Assembly: GCF_009870125.1 (NCBI RefSeq)
Contig: NC_046683.1
Span: 5,642,001-5,706,000 of the forward strand
Direction: 5' to 3'
DNA: 64,000 nucleotides
Source: Drosophila pseudoobscura
Taxonomy: Eukaryota > Arthropoda > Insecta > Diptera > Drosophilidae
Below, piece by piece: positions 12,065-26,100 of the stretch. Position numbers and translations under genes: made by a program. The notes under the pieces were generated by a model. That model did not search any database and had not been told where the DNA came from. It worked only from the letters and a program-made list of their open reading frames with translations. How positions within the stretch are numbered: position 1 is the stretch's first letter; the number at the start of each line of letters is the position of its first letter.

Positions 12065-12495
12065 ATATTCGTATGCCTTTCATAAAAGAGCAATACCAGC
12101 AACTAACAGACCATATGAGTCGCATAACTCGTCAAGTATGGCAGACCATAGATAGGAAGCGCACCTCTGGGCTCTGCAAACTAGGCAGAAAAAGGTGCAG
12201 CGTAGACATAAGCTCCCTCACAGGACATTGGCCAATAGGCACCCACGCTAACTGGCTGGAGAGACGAGGAAGAGGAGGACACAGTAGAACACCCTGTTCC
12301 AGCTCCTGTCCAGCTCTCAGCAGAAGAAGGCTACCACACTGGGGTTCAGATGGGTTCAGAGATGTTTACACTATCTCCCAGGAAGATCTTTGTAAGACCA
12401 TCTGGGTGGGATAATTGCTGACATTAAGGAAAGATCCCAAGCGGTATCACAACGAGCGAGCCCGGCAACCGACTCTACCTAACCTAACCTTCGAG
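12065..12495 (+). mobile_element. Truncated LOA/jockey-type non-LTR retroelement, 3' end
   Basis: The frame reads like the C-terminal end of an insect non-LTR ORF2: I-D-R-K-R, then L-T-G-H-W-P-I-G-T-H, then, after frameshifts, a C-P-A-L-S-R-R-R-L block. This RNase H/zinc-finger tail is typical of LOA, Bilbo or trim-like elements. The 3' end is GGTATCACAACG followed by a short spacer and CTAACCTAACCTT at about 12478-12490, a common terminus of such elements. The copy is 5'-truncated, as usual for target-primed insertion, and carries frame breaks. The family assignment is from memory of the motifs. Confidence 0.7.
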
Positions 12496-15400
12496 AAGAG
12501 TATGGTAGGGAAATGGCCACAAAGGGATACAAATATGGGGAAATGAGAGGAGAAAGAAAGCTGCAGCTGTCAGGGGGGGGTGGTGGTGGAGTGATTAGAG
12601 AAGAGTTGCGGCGAAAATGTTTGGAAAAGGCTAGACAAGAGCATGGTTAGAGCAGATATGCGTATGTCTGTCTGGAAGCATACATACGTCAGTGGCACGG
12701 CTAGAAACACTCATATTTATGTATGTGTCATGGCCCCCAGAGATACATAATACACATATACGAGTATATTTGAGAGTGGATAATTCTTAAAGGAGATTTG
12801 TGACACAAGAGGGATGAGAAGGGAGGGCAATGTTAGGAGAACAGATGGGAGGAGAGTGGACAGGGGTCTGGGTCTCAGGGATTCCAAAATGGATGACAGC
12901 ACGGAGAAAGAGTTATGACCGCAATAACCGCAATCATCAGAGGCATGTATGATGTAGGAAAATATTTTCCACACTACTGCCAGGCAGAGAAGACAACAAA
13001 AGGTTGGCTTGTTTAAAGACTGGAATTCAGAGCTAACGGGCTTGGGGGAAACCAATTCCAAACTAGTAACTGCTCGATAGCCGTTTCATGGCAGCCTTCG
13101 AACCGCATTTGTCGGAGAAATGAAAGCACATTTAGGGCGTCTCTAAGTGGAGCATCCCCTTTTGATGGTATTTCACGCGAGTAACGGACAGTGTGCAATG
13201 GTATCTCAACGCCGAAATGAGCAGTTTGGCTGATAAATGCCTTTCATATCTGCAAACACAACAATCTCGGTGCTCCGTGACAGCCATCATCCATTGGCTT
13301 GTTGCGAGGTCTGGGGAGGGTTTGCAAAAAATGAGAGCCACCTCATTTAAATTAGGATCTTTCACGCTGCACTACACTCTTATTAGTTGTGACAGTTGCG
13401 ATTCATTAGAATTGAAACGTGAAAATGAAATAACACAACATTCTGCAGTTCTCCGAATACTCAGTGGGCTGTGACGGCCGTGCAAGTGAGTTGCAATGAC
13501 AGCCGCCGGCCGGAAAGATTTGCATTTGTTGGTCAACAAATCACATTTTAATTGGCACAAGTAGACATGTGCAAAATTCTTCGGAAAATTAATCAAAATC
13601 GAATTTCGAAAATATTTATTTGATGAAGCGAACAACAAATCTGGATAATAATCCAATGGCCATGTACATTCCAGCAAAATATTCGTTCGCATGGCAGGGG
13701 AGGCTTTGACAATATATTACCTTTATCTATATCCGACTCTCGCAACCCTTAGCTCCCCCTCACTGTTCCCTTTTAAAGGAAAGCTCAAAAGGAATGCCAA
13801 ATCTCTGAAAGTTCGACCGCATTCAATGCTTCTTTTGAACCTGAAACTATCGTAAATATCTAAGCTGTTAATGGCTTAACAAGTAAATCGAACATTCAAT
13901 CAGTGCCTTGTAAAAGTATTAGCTACGATTACAATTTCTGCGAATGAGTACAAAGAATATGCATATTTCTCTTTGCTTCCTTGTACATTTCTTTGCAAGT
14001 CCTTTGCTGGATACTGCTTTTCACTGCAATGGGACACTGCTTCTCCTAATACAAAGTGGACTGCTTGTTAGCCAAATGAAAGACCTGGATTTTCTCAGTC
14101 GAATATTCCCACCTGACTGCGGAAAACGGTCGAAATAGGAGTAGGTTTTCAGGCATAGCCACGCGAAATTGACCATGATTATGATGTCGGTGTTAGTCGG
14201 TGTGGCGGCAGCAAATAATGACAATAAATCTCTGGCTTATCTAGTTGTCGACACAGGTGGTTCCTGTTGCACTAGCCATTAATCCAGACGCAGTTTATTC
14301 ACTTGTGGCACTTTGTTGTGGCGAATAAACAATCAAATATGGCTTTTCGTTATGTTCTGATTTAAATTCGATTTCAGAGGCCTGATTGCTGTTGATATAG
14401 CAGCAAATTTAGCAAATATTTATTTAGTCATTTTATGCAAATTCAGCACGTATGACGCTCGGAAGTGGCCTATTGAAACTTTGGACATTTTTTACTGCCC
14501 CACGACAATTTGATTATTTTAAAACATCCGTCTAAACCAGCGGAACGGTCGGCAAGGCCTGAGTCCACTAACACATGTAACAAATAAACTTTCTTTTACG
14601 CCACTGCACAACATGTGATTGTGTGTGTGTGTGTGTGTGCGCGCATGCCGGCGCGCCGGTCTAAACTAATTAAAAACAAGTTATTTTTCCGTATACATAC
14701 ATCTGCCGGTGCCTGTGCCCGGGACTGCGCCTATGTGACTCTTTCTCCCCGACCGTGTCGACTCAAGATCCCTGTTGTTGTGGGGCAGTAGGGTCATCAG
14801 GAAATGCAGCACGAAACAAACACAGAATCATCCTTCATACGCGACACGTTGACAGGACGAGGGTATACTGCGTCGGGCGTCTGTTTCTTTGTTTTCTATT
14901 GCGGAATCCACGTAAACAGAAGGATTCGGAGTGTAACATGTGGATAAGTATGCAGAAACCTTGAAAAAATGTGCGTACCAAGTGCTTCCTCACTCTTTCA
15001 CTATTTCTATAGATTTGAAGGCTCATAAATTTCATAATAATTGAACAACCATTCTGTTGAATCTCTGCCCTTTCGTGGTTTCTGAGTAGCGGGTAAGCAC
15101 TCGCACCTGTGTACTTGTTTTTCTGGCAATTGGCTTTTGGTGAGATTATCATTTGGAGTTTATTGTGCAGCTTCACCTCCGGCCTAACGCCTCTCAAAAA
15201 AACATATCGATTTGGTGTAATCAAGTAGTGTTTACACTGTACATATATCGGCTCCTATGGCCTGTCTCTCGATTCCCAGACAAAACGAAAATGGAAATCC
15301 ATAATTTATACAAATATATATAATTGGCATCAATGGGGAGATTTTTTGATGGGTCAACCAATGGGAATGGGGCTGCTGAAAGAATTGAAAGCAGTGCACA

Positions 15401-18400
15401 CGAAAGTGCCGAGTGCAAAGAGCGAGTAGATAAAGCAGCGTGTAGTACTCTTTGCTTTCATTTAGTTGAAGAAATTTCCATTATGTTGATGAAAAGTGAT
15501 TGGATGGGACATAAGTGTTCGGTGAGCACAATGCATTTAATCTCTATCGTCAGCAAAAATCAGACACGACTTAAGGGCATACTTAATATAATTTGAATGA
15601 CTGTATGGTTACCTTAGAAACAATCACACTTTTACGCTGGACCTGTCCCTGTCCCTGTACTTTATTTATTATTTTATGTGGCAGCTTCCCAGCAGTACTC
15701 CGAGAGCTTCCACACTTTGTTTACCTATCCGCAGCCCACTCTAGGAAGCGGTCCGTGCAGCCTCTTTGGTCCTGCAATTCCTGAACATAATATAAACGAG
15801 TGGAGCCGCGAAGCGCCGCAAAGCTACTGCTAAAGTGCAACGCGGCTGTTGTGGCTGTTCCCGCTCCCGGTTCCCCATTCCCGATTCACGCTATGAAATG
15901 ATATTGCACAGGCCAGGTGGCTGGGCTGGCTGTGGCTGTGGATGCGGCTGTGGCTGTGGGAAAGGGGACTGACTACAAATGAAGTGGCACGCCAGTCTGA
16001 CAGTCGCTTGAATTATTTCCGTCTGCCATCGCAACGGCCCCCCCCGGTCATGCAAGACGACGATGACTTGCTCCATCACAGCTGAAGTGGAGGCTTTATT
16101 TGGCGCCCGCTCTATCGTGCGACTCAATTTTAATTAAAAATATTTTGCCATTGACATATTCGCCCAACAAAACCTTTTGACTGCTTATGCAGGGGGTCCG
16201 TAAAGCTAAGCTTCAGTGCAGTTCATTACTACGTTACTTCGTGTGTCCGCACAATTAGCATCCTGGTCGACTATTGTCTGAAGATTATACTCCTGTAAAT
16301 ATTTTTTCAACAGCAATAAAGAGCAGCAAATTGTGGGGTCGGTGGGTCATTTGTTGTGAGTGATTGGTACTCATAGCATCATAGACCAATTAAATCTGAT
16401 AAAACTCTCAGTGAATAGTTTTTCTTGTACACAAAAGATAGATTTTTGTGTTATTTCTTAGTACAAATCGTCCTTCCAGTTGGCTTTAATTTCTGATTCG
16501 CTTTGATTGACTCATTTGAGGAATATACAGCTTTGAGTGTTCTGTGTTCTGTTCCATCTTCGGTGCATGCCACAGCTGGGGACTGTTCCTGTGTAAAATA
16601 GGAATTTGCTGCAATAACCCAAAGGCGTACAGAAAGAGACCACAAAGGCGTAAGGGGAAAATGTAATGAACAATTGACTGAGATGATGAATATATTTTTT
16701 AAATGCAAAGGATATTCGTACGAAAGATGTTCGCGCAATGAGAGGCAGTGATGCCAAAGGGCATTCAAGGATGTGTGGCAACCGGTGGAGCGCGACTGCC
16801 GGCGACCACTGCGGTGGAGCTGAACGGAAGGGTCATTACAATTATTCTTGGCGAAGCCATTCAAGCCCAATGACCAGCCGCCATCTCCAGTGGAGCAAAT
16901 GCGGTATGCATGTGTCCAATTAAAATTAGACGCATCTTAGTGGGCGCCCTCCCTCCGACTTGGACTCGGTCTCGGTCGCGGTCGCGGTCTCTGTCTCGGT
17001 CTCCGAGTCGCTGCGAGTAGTGGCTTTTGAAGCATCAACTATTATTGGGAATGGGGCCCAATTAGCGTCTGATTAATTATCGTCCATGGAACGGGAACGG
17101 GACGGGTACGGGCACGGGTAGGGGGGTACGAGTGCGGGGCCGGGCGCAATGGTGTGATGTGGCATGGAAATGCTTTCACAGCTGAACAGGTGGATCGCTA
17201 CAGAGATATTAATTCCTAGAGTTCTCTCATGCGCACAAGGCGAATGTGTGGGCTGGTGCGTGGGTTAGCAAAACATATACGATGTAAACCCTTCAGAGTC
17301 CAGCTCGAAATGAGCGCAGGTTCAAATTCAGTTGCAAATATACTTGGCTTCCAGCATCCATCTCCACCTCCTCGACAATAGCCTGTGGAACATGGAGGTC
17401 TTAGCTCAGTGAGAGACAACTATATTGCCCACAAGCCTGGGTCCTTCCAATCCGATTTGAATTTTAATTCCCATAATTTTTGCCCCCACACACAGAGACA
17501 TTCAGTGGCTCTAATTAGTGCTTATGTGATTTGGTACACGTGTCTTGGGATGTATTTAAATCTTCTTTGGCCACATCGGCTTAGAGCGCATGCAGTCTTA
17601 ATTATCCGTTTAAAAAAGATCCAATTAGTAGGGAAAATCGCTGTAGGCTTTAAGCAAAGTCTAGAGGATGGATTGCTTTATAGTTCACAACAGACCAGAC
17701 TTCAAGACTTCAGGCAGCTCGGTGCTCAGTATTGAATTGTTATTTCGAAAGTGCTTTGATTTGGTGCCAACAATTACAGTGCCTGCTCAATGTCTTTTAT
17801 GTCCATTCTTGCAATTGCAATTATTCAATTAATGTGAAATTTATTCAAATTTAGTTTGTTAGTCATCAATTGACGCTCGGATCGGGTTCGGTTCCAAGGG
17901 CTTAGAAAGCAGTTGCTTCTGCTCCTGCGAAGGATGAGGCTTGAATGAGGGGAGGGAAGGGATTGGATGGGAACTAAGCTGCCAACTTTTGTTCATACCT
18001 CCAAAGACTGTTGTCGTACAACTCTTGCCCTTGCCTCCCCCCCTCCCCACGAAACAAAACCAGTAAAATGAGAGACAAACAACTCATCAGAGAGCTCCTC
18101 GCCGTTATCCTTTTGCTGCGTTTATACCCAGCTTTCGGAGCGTATACCGTGTATACAATAAATTAAACACAAATACGAGTAATCGGATCAATTTAATCTG
18201 AATATTATTTGTTAAGCTTTCAGTGAGAATAGTTTATGGATTGGATAGGGAAGCATTTAAAATTTATAAGGAGCTCTCTCTCTCTCTCTCATCTCTCAAT
18301 CTCTCTTGGAATGTCCCCATTCATTATTTTCATCGCATTTTATTCACTTTTCGTGGCCCTTTTCGCATCTTACGTTCACTTTTGCCACATCATGTGTTTT

Positions 18401-21260
18401 AAAGTTGTGCTAATCAAATTCCAGGCGCCTTTTTATTCACTTTTGTCCCTTCCATGTCTTTGCCGTACTTTTGTGTTTGTTTTTCTTTCTTTTCTTTTCT
18501 TACAACATATTTTCTTGGTGTTTTTGATGTATTTTCTGTGTTTGATGTATTTGATGTTGTTGTTTGGTGGCAAGTCCAAATGCCACTTTATCTGCCCCTT
18601 TGCCCTTGCCTTCCCCATGACAAAAAAAAACCCGCTGTCTGGCCCCGTCCTTTCCCGTCCTGGATTTGGGTCAGTGTGGCATAAATTATCAGCATCAGCC
18701 GTCGGCCAGAGGCCATCTGTCCCAAAGAGCAACCATGTCGTGACCTATGCAAACAATCACGGAAAGAGAAAGAGAGCCAGAGCCAGAACCAGAACCGGAA
18801 CCGGAAACGGAGAGACGGGGCACAAAGTCAAGTGATCCAAAAGGAAACAGAAGCCAAAGGAACAGCAACAGCAACAGAAACTATCGAAGCAACTTTCAAC
18901 TTAAACTGTCAACTATCGCATCAACATGTTGGCAGCTCCCCAGTGTTGTGCACACACAGAAAGGTCTTCGAGTGCTGTGAAATTACTCAAGGCTGGAGCG
19001 GAGGTGTACCGAAAAAAGAGAGGCCCGGAAGGCTAGAGTTGATTACAAAACATGAAATAACACACTGACACACATTTGTATGTAAGTAGTATACGTATGC
19101 ACATGCAGTGGAAGGGGTGTAATCGTACACATACATACTATTTCGATTTATTAGATTTTATCGCACGAGAGTAAATACGAGGCGGATACCTTGAACGCCA
19201 AAGCGCCTTCCTCCAATGCTTATATGCTTAGTGGGACTTGCATTTGGTTTGCTAATTAAAAGGTCCACAAATGATATGATGAAGGGCTTGCATGCGCGCA
19301 TTTGTATGTGTGTCATGCCACACGTCCTCTTGACAAAGGTGCAGGAGTAGAGCAGGTGAAGCGGCTGCCCTTGTTTTGCGGCACCACTCTTACGAGGGCA
19401 CTAAACGCTTAAAACGTTTAGCAAAGCCAGACAAACAGGTCCCCCGCTAACCATCCGCCAGCTGCCAGCTGGCAATCTCTACCCCCATCACTGTGTCCGC
19501 AACTTTTTAATAAGCTTGACGCCAGCGGAGAGTCTGGGGCAGCAGGTCTCCACTTGACATGGTTGGGCTTGGGGCTGACGAACGAAGAAAGAATATTATA
19601 TACACACACATAGAGAGGAAAAGGGAAAGAGAGAGGGAGAGAGAGAGAGACTTCCGCTAGGGCCCCACTAATTGGCAGGGGGCGCGGATGTTTAGGAATT
19701 GTAGGGACTGGGGCCGGTGCCCATAGAAACCCTTGCGCCTCCCCCATTGCAAATTGGCAAATTAGCTCAGGGGGTATCACTATGGAAATTAAAGTGTTGT
19801 GCCACATCGTAAAGATGATCGGGTGACTCTCACACACTCGAACCATTGCTAAGCAAATCCTGACAAGCCTTTTTCCACAACGGACGCCTGCACCACCAAG
19901 TCGGGTCAACAGCCTGACCTTTGTTGGGGGTGTCCGGAATTCTGTGGTGCTGCCGCCTGTCTAGACTGTACTGCACTCGGCCACGCCCTCATGGCTTACC
20001 ACATATTGAAGTCGTTAGGGAGGGAAAGCCCTCCTCCCAGGGCTGTCACATGTGCACGGGAGGAGGTGCAGAGGAGGTGTATGTAAGCCGAAAGCAAAGC
20101 TGATTTGGTGTCATTACTCTGGCGTCACTTTACACAGTCTTCCGCTACTTTTCCCTTCTGCAGGATTTTCCCCACAAGCGCAACAGTTTGCCATCTTTTT
20201 CCCTATTTACTCGTATTTTTCACTTTTTTTCCTCTATGAATTCATTATCCTTTTCCCCACATTCTAGCCTTATTTACCACCCTCTCTGCACCTGGCACTG
20301 CATTTTTTACATAGTCTAATTATTTACTCTATTACGCTCTCCTCCCTACATTTCAACTATTTAAAATTCCGACGTTTTTCCAGTTTTTAATGTATGCTTA
20401 TGCTCTATCCTTTCGTTCCTTTACTATCTCATTTAGCATAAACATTTTTTCCATCCCATTCCCTTTTCGCTTCACTTCTCGCTCGTGGAATTTTTTCTTC
20501 TACATAAATGATTGTCGCATTGAATTTCAGTATCACCTTGATCCTTGCCATCATATCGCTCTCGTATCTACCACTAAACATCCAAATTGAACATTTACCA
20601 TTCCCATTTCGTTCCTTCGTTCCTCTATTGAAACACTGATAAGTTTCCGTCCCGTTCCCATTTGGATGTATGGATTTCAATCCAAGTCAATCCATACCAG
20701 AAACAAATTTGAATCATTTGTATTCATTAAAATAACAAATCCATTCCAGAATATTCCTCCATGCAATCAGTTTCTCTAAAGGATGGTTTTATGCGGGGAG
20801 AGTTCGTCAAATAAACGGCATAAACAATTTACCTTTCGACAGTGATTTCCATTCCACATAATAAAAAGAGTCTTGTTGAGGGTTACCAAATTAGTTTTCT
20901 AATATTGCAAACCGGAAATGGGAAGCCATACTATTTACCTGTTTGTGGTGCGATGGCCCTTCTACTACTACTTCTGGGTGTATTTGCGTCTAGAGCGAAT
21001 TATGCATATATGCAGGTATGAATGCACATATGTATGCCTATATGTATGTAAATTTGAATGTAAAGCACTAGTGCATACCTCCAGCCCCCCTGCCTTTAGC
21101 TTCGAAAGTATCGGGCGCTCTGATAACTTTTCAAGTTTATTGGAAAAAAAATGATGGAACCCGTAGAGAATGCGAGACTGAGTCGGACACCAAATGGTGC
21201 TCCCCCTCAGCCGTTCACGAACGGTTTGAACGGTTTCCCTTTGCACTCTCGTTTTTTTCA
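12496..21260. other. Long gene-free stretch with simple repeats
   Basis: No supported gene over about 8.8 kb. It contains many local simple repeats: GT/GC near 14618-14642, GGTCTC/GGTCGC near 16965-17010, ACGGG near 17090-17130, CT near 18268-18300, AGAGCCAGAACC near 18775-18815 and GA near 19620-19650. TATGTATG runs recur. Open frames here are driven by those repeats. Conserved enhancers could be hidden but cannot be seen from one sequence. It may be intron or upstream regulatory DNA of the RGK gene. Confidence 0.5.
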
Positions 21261-21279
21261 AAAGGGTTGAACCAAAAAT

Positions 21280-22145
21280 CTCATAAAACCGGTCGAACGA
21301 GGCAGAGTTTGTGTGTGTGAGAGGGAGAGAACGGGGTGGAACTTTGAAAAAACAAACACACTTTTAGCAGTGTGATATCACAGGAGTCTGTAAACAAAAT
21401 GTAGTGACTCTAGCTTGTGTAGTCTATGAGAAAAAGGGGTCAAACAAGACGAACGGACAAACAGACGTGTTTATATCGACTCGGCTATTGCTGCTGATCA
21501 ACAATATATACTTTATGGGGTCGGAAACGCTTCCTTCTGGGTGTTACACATCCACACTCCTGTGATATCGGACCTTGACACACCCCCTTCCGCCCCCGCA
21601 AAGGACGAACATCTAGGGCATCCACAAATCACAGAGTCTATTAAGGCTAGAGATACCAAATTTGGTATCCACTCTTCTGTTAGATCTCACTATTAAACGT
21701 ATATTTCAAAACTTCGTTTCCCCTCTTTTTTTTATTTTTTAAGTTTTATTTTAAGCAAAAATAATACAAATTAAAAATAATAATTAAACAATAATAATAA
21801 TAATAATTAATTAAACTCATTAAAAATCACAAATAATCATTATTCAATAAAAATCAAAAATAATAAGAATAATAATAATTATTCAATAAAAATCAAGAAT
21901 AATTATTCAATAAAAATAAAGAAGAATAATAATTATTCAATAAAATTCAAGAATAATTTGTATAATAATAATTATTCAATAAAAATCAAGAATAATAATT
22001 ATACAATAAGAATCAAGAATAATAATTATAATAATAATTATTCTCCGCCGTCTGGTGGAGGAGAGCCATACCGACTAAGTATCGGATATAAATGTAGAGT
22101 TGCGGTGGCCGCAGAAACTCACAACGTTCTCCCTCGTTTCTGATT
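21280..22145 (+). mobile_element. DINE-1/ISY/SGM-like helitron with internal minisatellite
   Basis: The block at 21465-21545 (TATATCGACTCGGCTATTG, then GGGTCGGAAACGCTTCCTTC) is the signature shared by Drosophila DINE-1-type helitrons. The block at 22045-22140 (GGAGGAGAGCCATACCGACT, then CACAACGTTCTCCCTCGTTT) matches the 3' part of obscura-group ISY/SGM elements as I recall them. Between them, 21730-22040 is a degenerate tandem array of ATTATTCAATAAAAATCAAG-type units of about 28-34 bp, replacing the ordinary middle. The element is non-coding and non-autonomous. The exact 5' end is uncertain. It helps place the sequence in the obscura group. Confidence 0.75.
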
Positions 22146-22962
22146 GATTTGGGGCCTAAACAAATTTTATAAACATGTTTCTTGTTTCTTGTTCTTCATG
22201 GTTTAATTTTGTTTAAGGAATTTTTGAAATATAGTATTTTGTTCCTGTTTTTATCAGAGGTAGTGCAGTTTTCACATAACTTAAGTATCTTACATCTGGC
22301 TATAATTCTGAAATTCTAAAAAGCTGATGAATGTAGCTTTAAATGCTACCCAAACACTTTGTAGGTTAATCTTATAGTCTGGAAAATATTAAGCTTTAAT
22401 ATTCAAAACTTTAAATTTTTTGCGGGAAAAGTAAAAACATATTTTTGTTGGTACATTAATTAGGCATACAAATCGATGGATAAACGGTTAAGGTGCAGCC
22501 GTTTGACCAAACCTCACCAACCTAAAAAGGACTAAGCATACTAATTATTTAAGTTATTAAGCGAATTAATTCTGAACAGAGTCCGACAGCTTTTTTCCAC
22601 TAGCATTAGATTGTATATAGATATTGTATGACGGACACTGCTTGCACTGCTTGACGTTCAGGCGGAAGGCTTGATTTTAATAGTCCAAAGAATTTGTAGA
22701 TACTCGTAATAATAGCTAACGTATACCAAACCATAGATACATCTATAGATGCAAGCACACAAACACACACACACCCGATCACGCACACACACACACACAC
22801 ACACGCAGTTACAACTTATTCACTTTCTTTGTAAAGCAATCCGCCTGCTATCCTGCCTCCATCCCGCTCTTCGCTATCCCGTCTAATGACTTTGATGCGT
22901 GTTCTCTTCTTGCATGTCCCCCGAATATGTGTATTGGCTGTGTGGGTCTGTGTCTGTGGCAG
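22146..22962. other. Gene-free stretch upstream of the RGK start exon
   Basis: Non-coding. It holds a CA-rich microsatellite at about 22745-22803. At 22930-22962 a pyrimidine/TG-rich tract ends in GTGGCAG/ACAG, a good splice acceptor that could begin the exon carrying the RGK start codon. If so, 22963-23143 is 5' UTR. Confidence 0.45.
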
Positions 22963-23143
22963 ACAGTCGTCGTGGGGCCACGTACCTCCCTTAAAACATA
23001 TTTCTCGCAAACAAAAGTAATAATAATAGGAACCAAACGAAGTCGAGAAGAAAGCAGAAGAGAAGTGAACAAGAAACAAAGAGAAAGAGAAAGAAAACGA
23101 AAAAGAAAACGGAAACGGAAAAGCGGAAAAAAGCGGGATCACC

Positions 23144-26100
23144 ATGGATACCCAGCTGGATGCGCGGGTCCAATTTCCGGCCTCGTTTCCGGAAACGTTC
23201 AAGAATTTCTTCGACATGATGAACGAAGACGAGGACCATGCAGAGCTCTTTGCCCACATGCTGGAGGATAAGGTAGCCGCCCCCCCGTCCACGTTCACAC
23301 AGACGCCACTGACCCCGACCGGTGCCCCAGCGGTCCCTGTCCCTCCCTCGACCACTCAGTGCACGATTAACGCGAATCAGTTACTCACCTGCCGATCGTC
23401 CGGCCTTCTATTCCGCCTCTCTCTCTCTCTCGTGTCCATTGCAGGTAATACCCATACCGCGACCCAAGCCCAGAAAGATGAACCCGCAGCGCGGACGCTG
23501 CGGTGGCAGCTTCCGAAGCAACAGCGCCAGCGGCCGCTCTGATCGTGACGACAGCACCGATCGCAGCTTCCAGTTTGAAATGCAGCAGCAGCAGCATCGC
23601 CAGCATCTGCAGCAGCTTCAAAATGCTCCACGCGGACGCCGCGCCAGCATTAGTAGCGGTGGAGAATTCTATCGCGAAACAAGCGACAGTAACGAGCCGT
23701 CGGTCCACTACTCCTACTTGTCCCCCGGACGCATTCACACGCTCCGCTCGACCCATGACCGCAACGCTCAACACCATAACAGTCCAGGCCTCAGCCATAC
23801 CGGCCTCGGGCCCATGCTTTTGGGCACAAATGTAAGTTCCAGCTCCAGTGGCACGAATATGCAACTGACGCCGGGTCCTGAAGGCGGCGGGGGCTTGGGC
23901 GGTGGCGGTGGCGGTGGCGGCGGCAATGTACCGCCAGCAAGCGCCGACCATCTCAGGCCAAGACTGCCTCAAGAGCAGCCAGGTATCCCGCAAGAGGTAA
24001 ATAGCAGGGTTTCCAGTTTTATTTCTTCTAAAGGATCCCTTCTCCTTCCAACCACATCTGCCTATCCTAGTCGCCCCAATCTTCATTCCATTCACATCAT
24101 AATTTACAGCTAGAGGTCAGCGCTGGTTCCACAAGTGGCTACACACCACCATCAGTGGCCACCGGTGGATCCTCAAGCGGCTATCACCATGCATACGGGC
24201 CACAAATGCAAGTACCGGCCCGGTCAGGAGCCATCCGTCGCCAGCTGCCGGTTAATGGGGCCAGCAGTGTAGCAGTAGCTATCGATGCGTTCGGGCGAAT
24301 GGAGCTGGATGACGAGGAGCGTAGAAGCTGTACGGATCGCATCTTTGACGTCGGTAAGTGCTTAAACACAAAGGGGAATCTATTTTGTTTTAAGTTTTGC
24401 ACAACGAACAGGGGCTTTTCCAGTGTTGCTAGAGTAAAACTATACAGCTGCAAGTGCTGAAAAGTGTTCACATTCAATTTATTAAAAAAAAAGCGCACAC
24501 ACATATGTAACTCATTCTCGTATCAAAATCTCCAAAGTCGACAAATGGTCACTCAATCATTGACATTATTTCTTTGACCCTAATGTTTCCTACATAACCA
24601 GGATTCAGACACTTTCCTGTATTTTTTGCATAAACACCAAAAAGCGAAGGGCACACCTTCTTCTTAGGACCAGTAAGCGTTTCTTTTTAGTGAATGAGCG
24701 AGACAATAACGAACCAAAAACGAGCGGGAACGTGGTGAGCCGCGGAAAGGGCCACGGCTCTACGTTATAGGCCGGCACTCAGTCAGTATATGCATGTGTG
24801 ATATAATGATTTATGTATTTTATACAATATATTTTAGTTCTTTTTGTACCGTTGCTCGCAAAATGGACGATTTTTTTTTTTTGCCTTCATCTTTTGTGGG
24901 GGCGGAAGGGAGCGTGGCAAAATTTCGAAAGAAACTTGATTCGGTGCGATATCACAGGTGCCTCAGACAAAATTTGGTTTCTCTATCTATAGTCACCTTT
25001 TAGCTCTATACACTTTGTCCCACGTTTCTCAAATATTTGTGTCCCTTTCAATAAATAGAGATTGAATATTCTAAGTAAAAGCGGCACCCATTGTGCGGAA
25101 ATCTTGCTCAAATCCAAGCATCGTTTGTGCTTGTACGGCCACAACGAACTTTAGTAAATCACTTTTTTACCAGTTAAATTGATGATGTAGAGATCCCATA
25201 GTAAGTACTATGCTAGCCTTGGTTTGAGCGATGGTTTTTTCCGCAATGGGCGGAAATCATCGAATAATCAACAAAAAAAAGACTAGTAAAAGCTGCACCT
25301 TATATGGTCTGATGGGGTGGGCGTGGTCGGATCGGTCTGAAATTTATATTGGAAACATTGAATTTTGGAGACAAGTTTTAGACATTGCGACTGTTGTTAG
25401 TCGGTTATCTTTGGCATGTTTTTGTCGCAGGAGGAAAGGTTTAGACAAATCGATTAAGTAAGGTCATTCTCCCATAGTTTCATCTAAAATCTCATGTCAC
25501 GCTCTTTTACATTGAGTATCAGCACTAAGCATATGTAAATGTCAGCAATTAATACTTGGGCTTCCCTGTGAACATCTAAACGTAAAATTAAGAAAACACA
25601 TGCACACTGACCAGCCCGTAAGAATCCCTCAAGATACCCTTGCCGAGTTTACCGATCTGAGTTCGTCCATGAGTATTGACTCCTTCAGTCTGCCTTTAGC
25701 CGTAGACCCTACGTTTTAAAGCTAGTTGTAGAATTTGATGAATTCACCATAAAAATGGCTGGTGTGGGACTCTGCAAGGGTATCGAATGCTTCCGCCCCT
25801 CATTTTAATTCATTATTTGACTTTGAGTTGGGGAACATATTTTGCGAGAGACGCACACAGAGAGACACTGAGTTTGCTGGATGGCACGGGTGGATTCACC
25901 TGCCAATGTTCACCATCCTAAACTAAGACGCGTTCGTCTCTGTACGGGTCCCTCGGGTAAAGACTACATTAGGTGGTATGCCCACTCAGTTGCGGTTTGT
26001 CTCTGTCCGCCAGCCTTCTCATGGATATCTATGTGTGTCTGCGCAGATGCCGAGTGTATGAAAGCGACAGACAGATTTGACGAACCTACGCCTGCGTCCC

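Noticed and set aside
18236..18835. A 199-codon Phe/Leu-rich plus frame.
   Set aside because: It arises from CT- and T-rich DNA, has no acceptable start or homology, and runs into an AGAGCC repeat.
23385..24095. A 236-codon minus-strand frame opposite the RGK N-terminal exon.
   Set aside because: It is a shadow of GC-rich coding sequence; the plus strand has the splice signals and continues to the GTPase domain.
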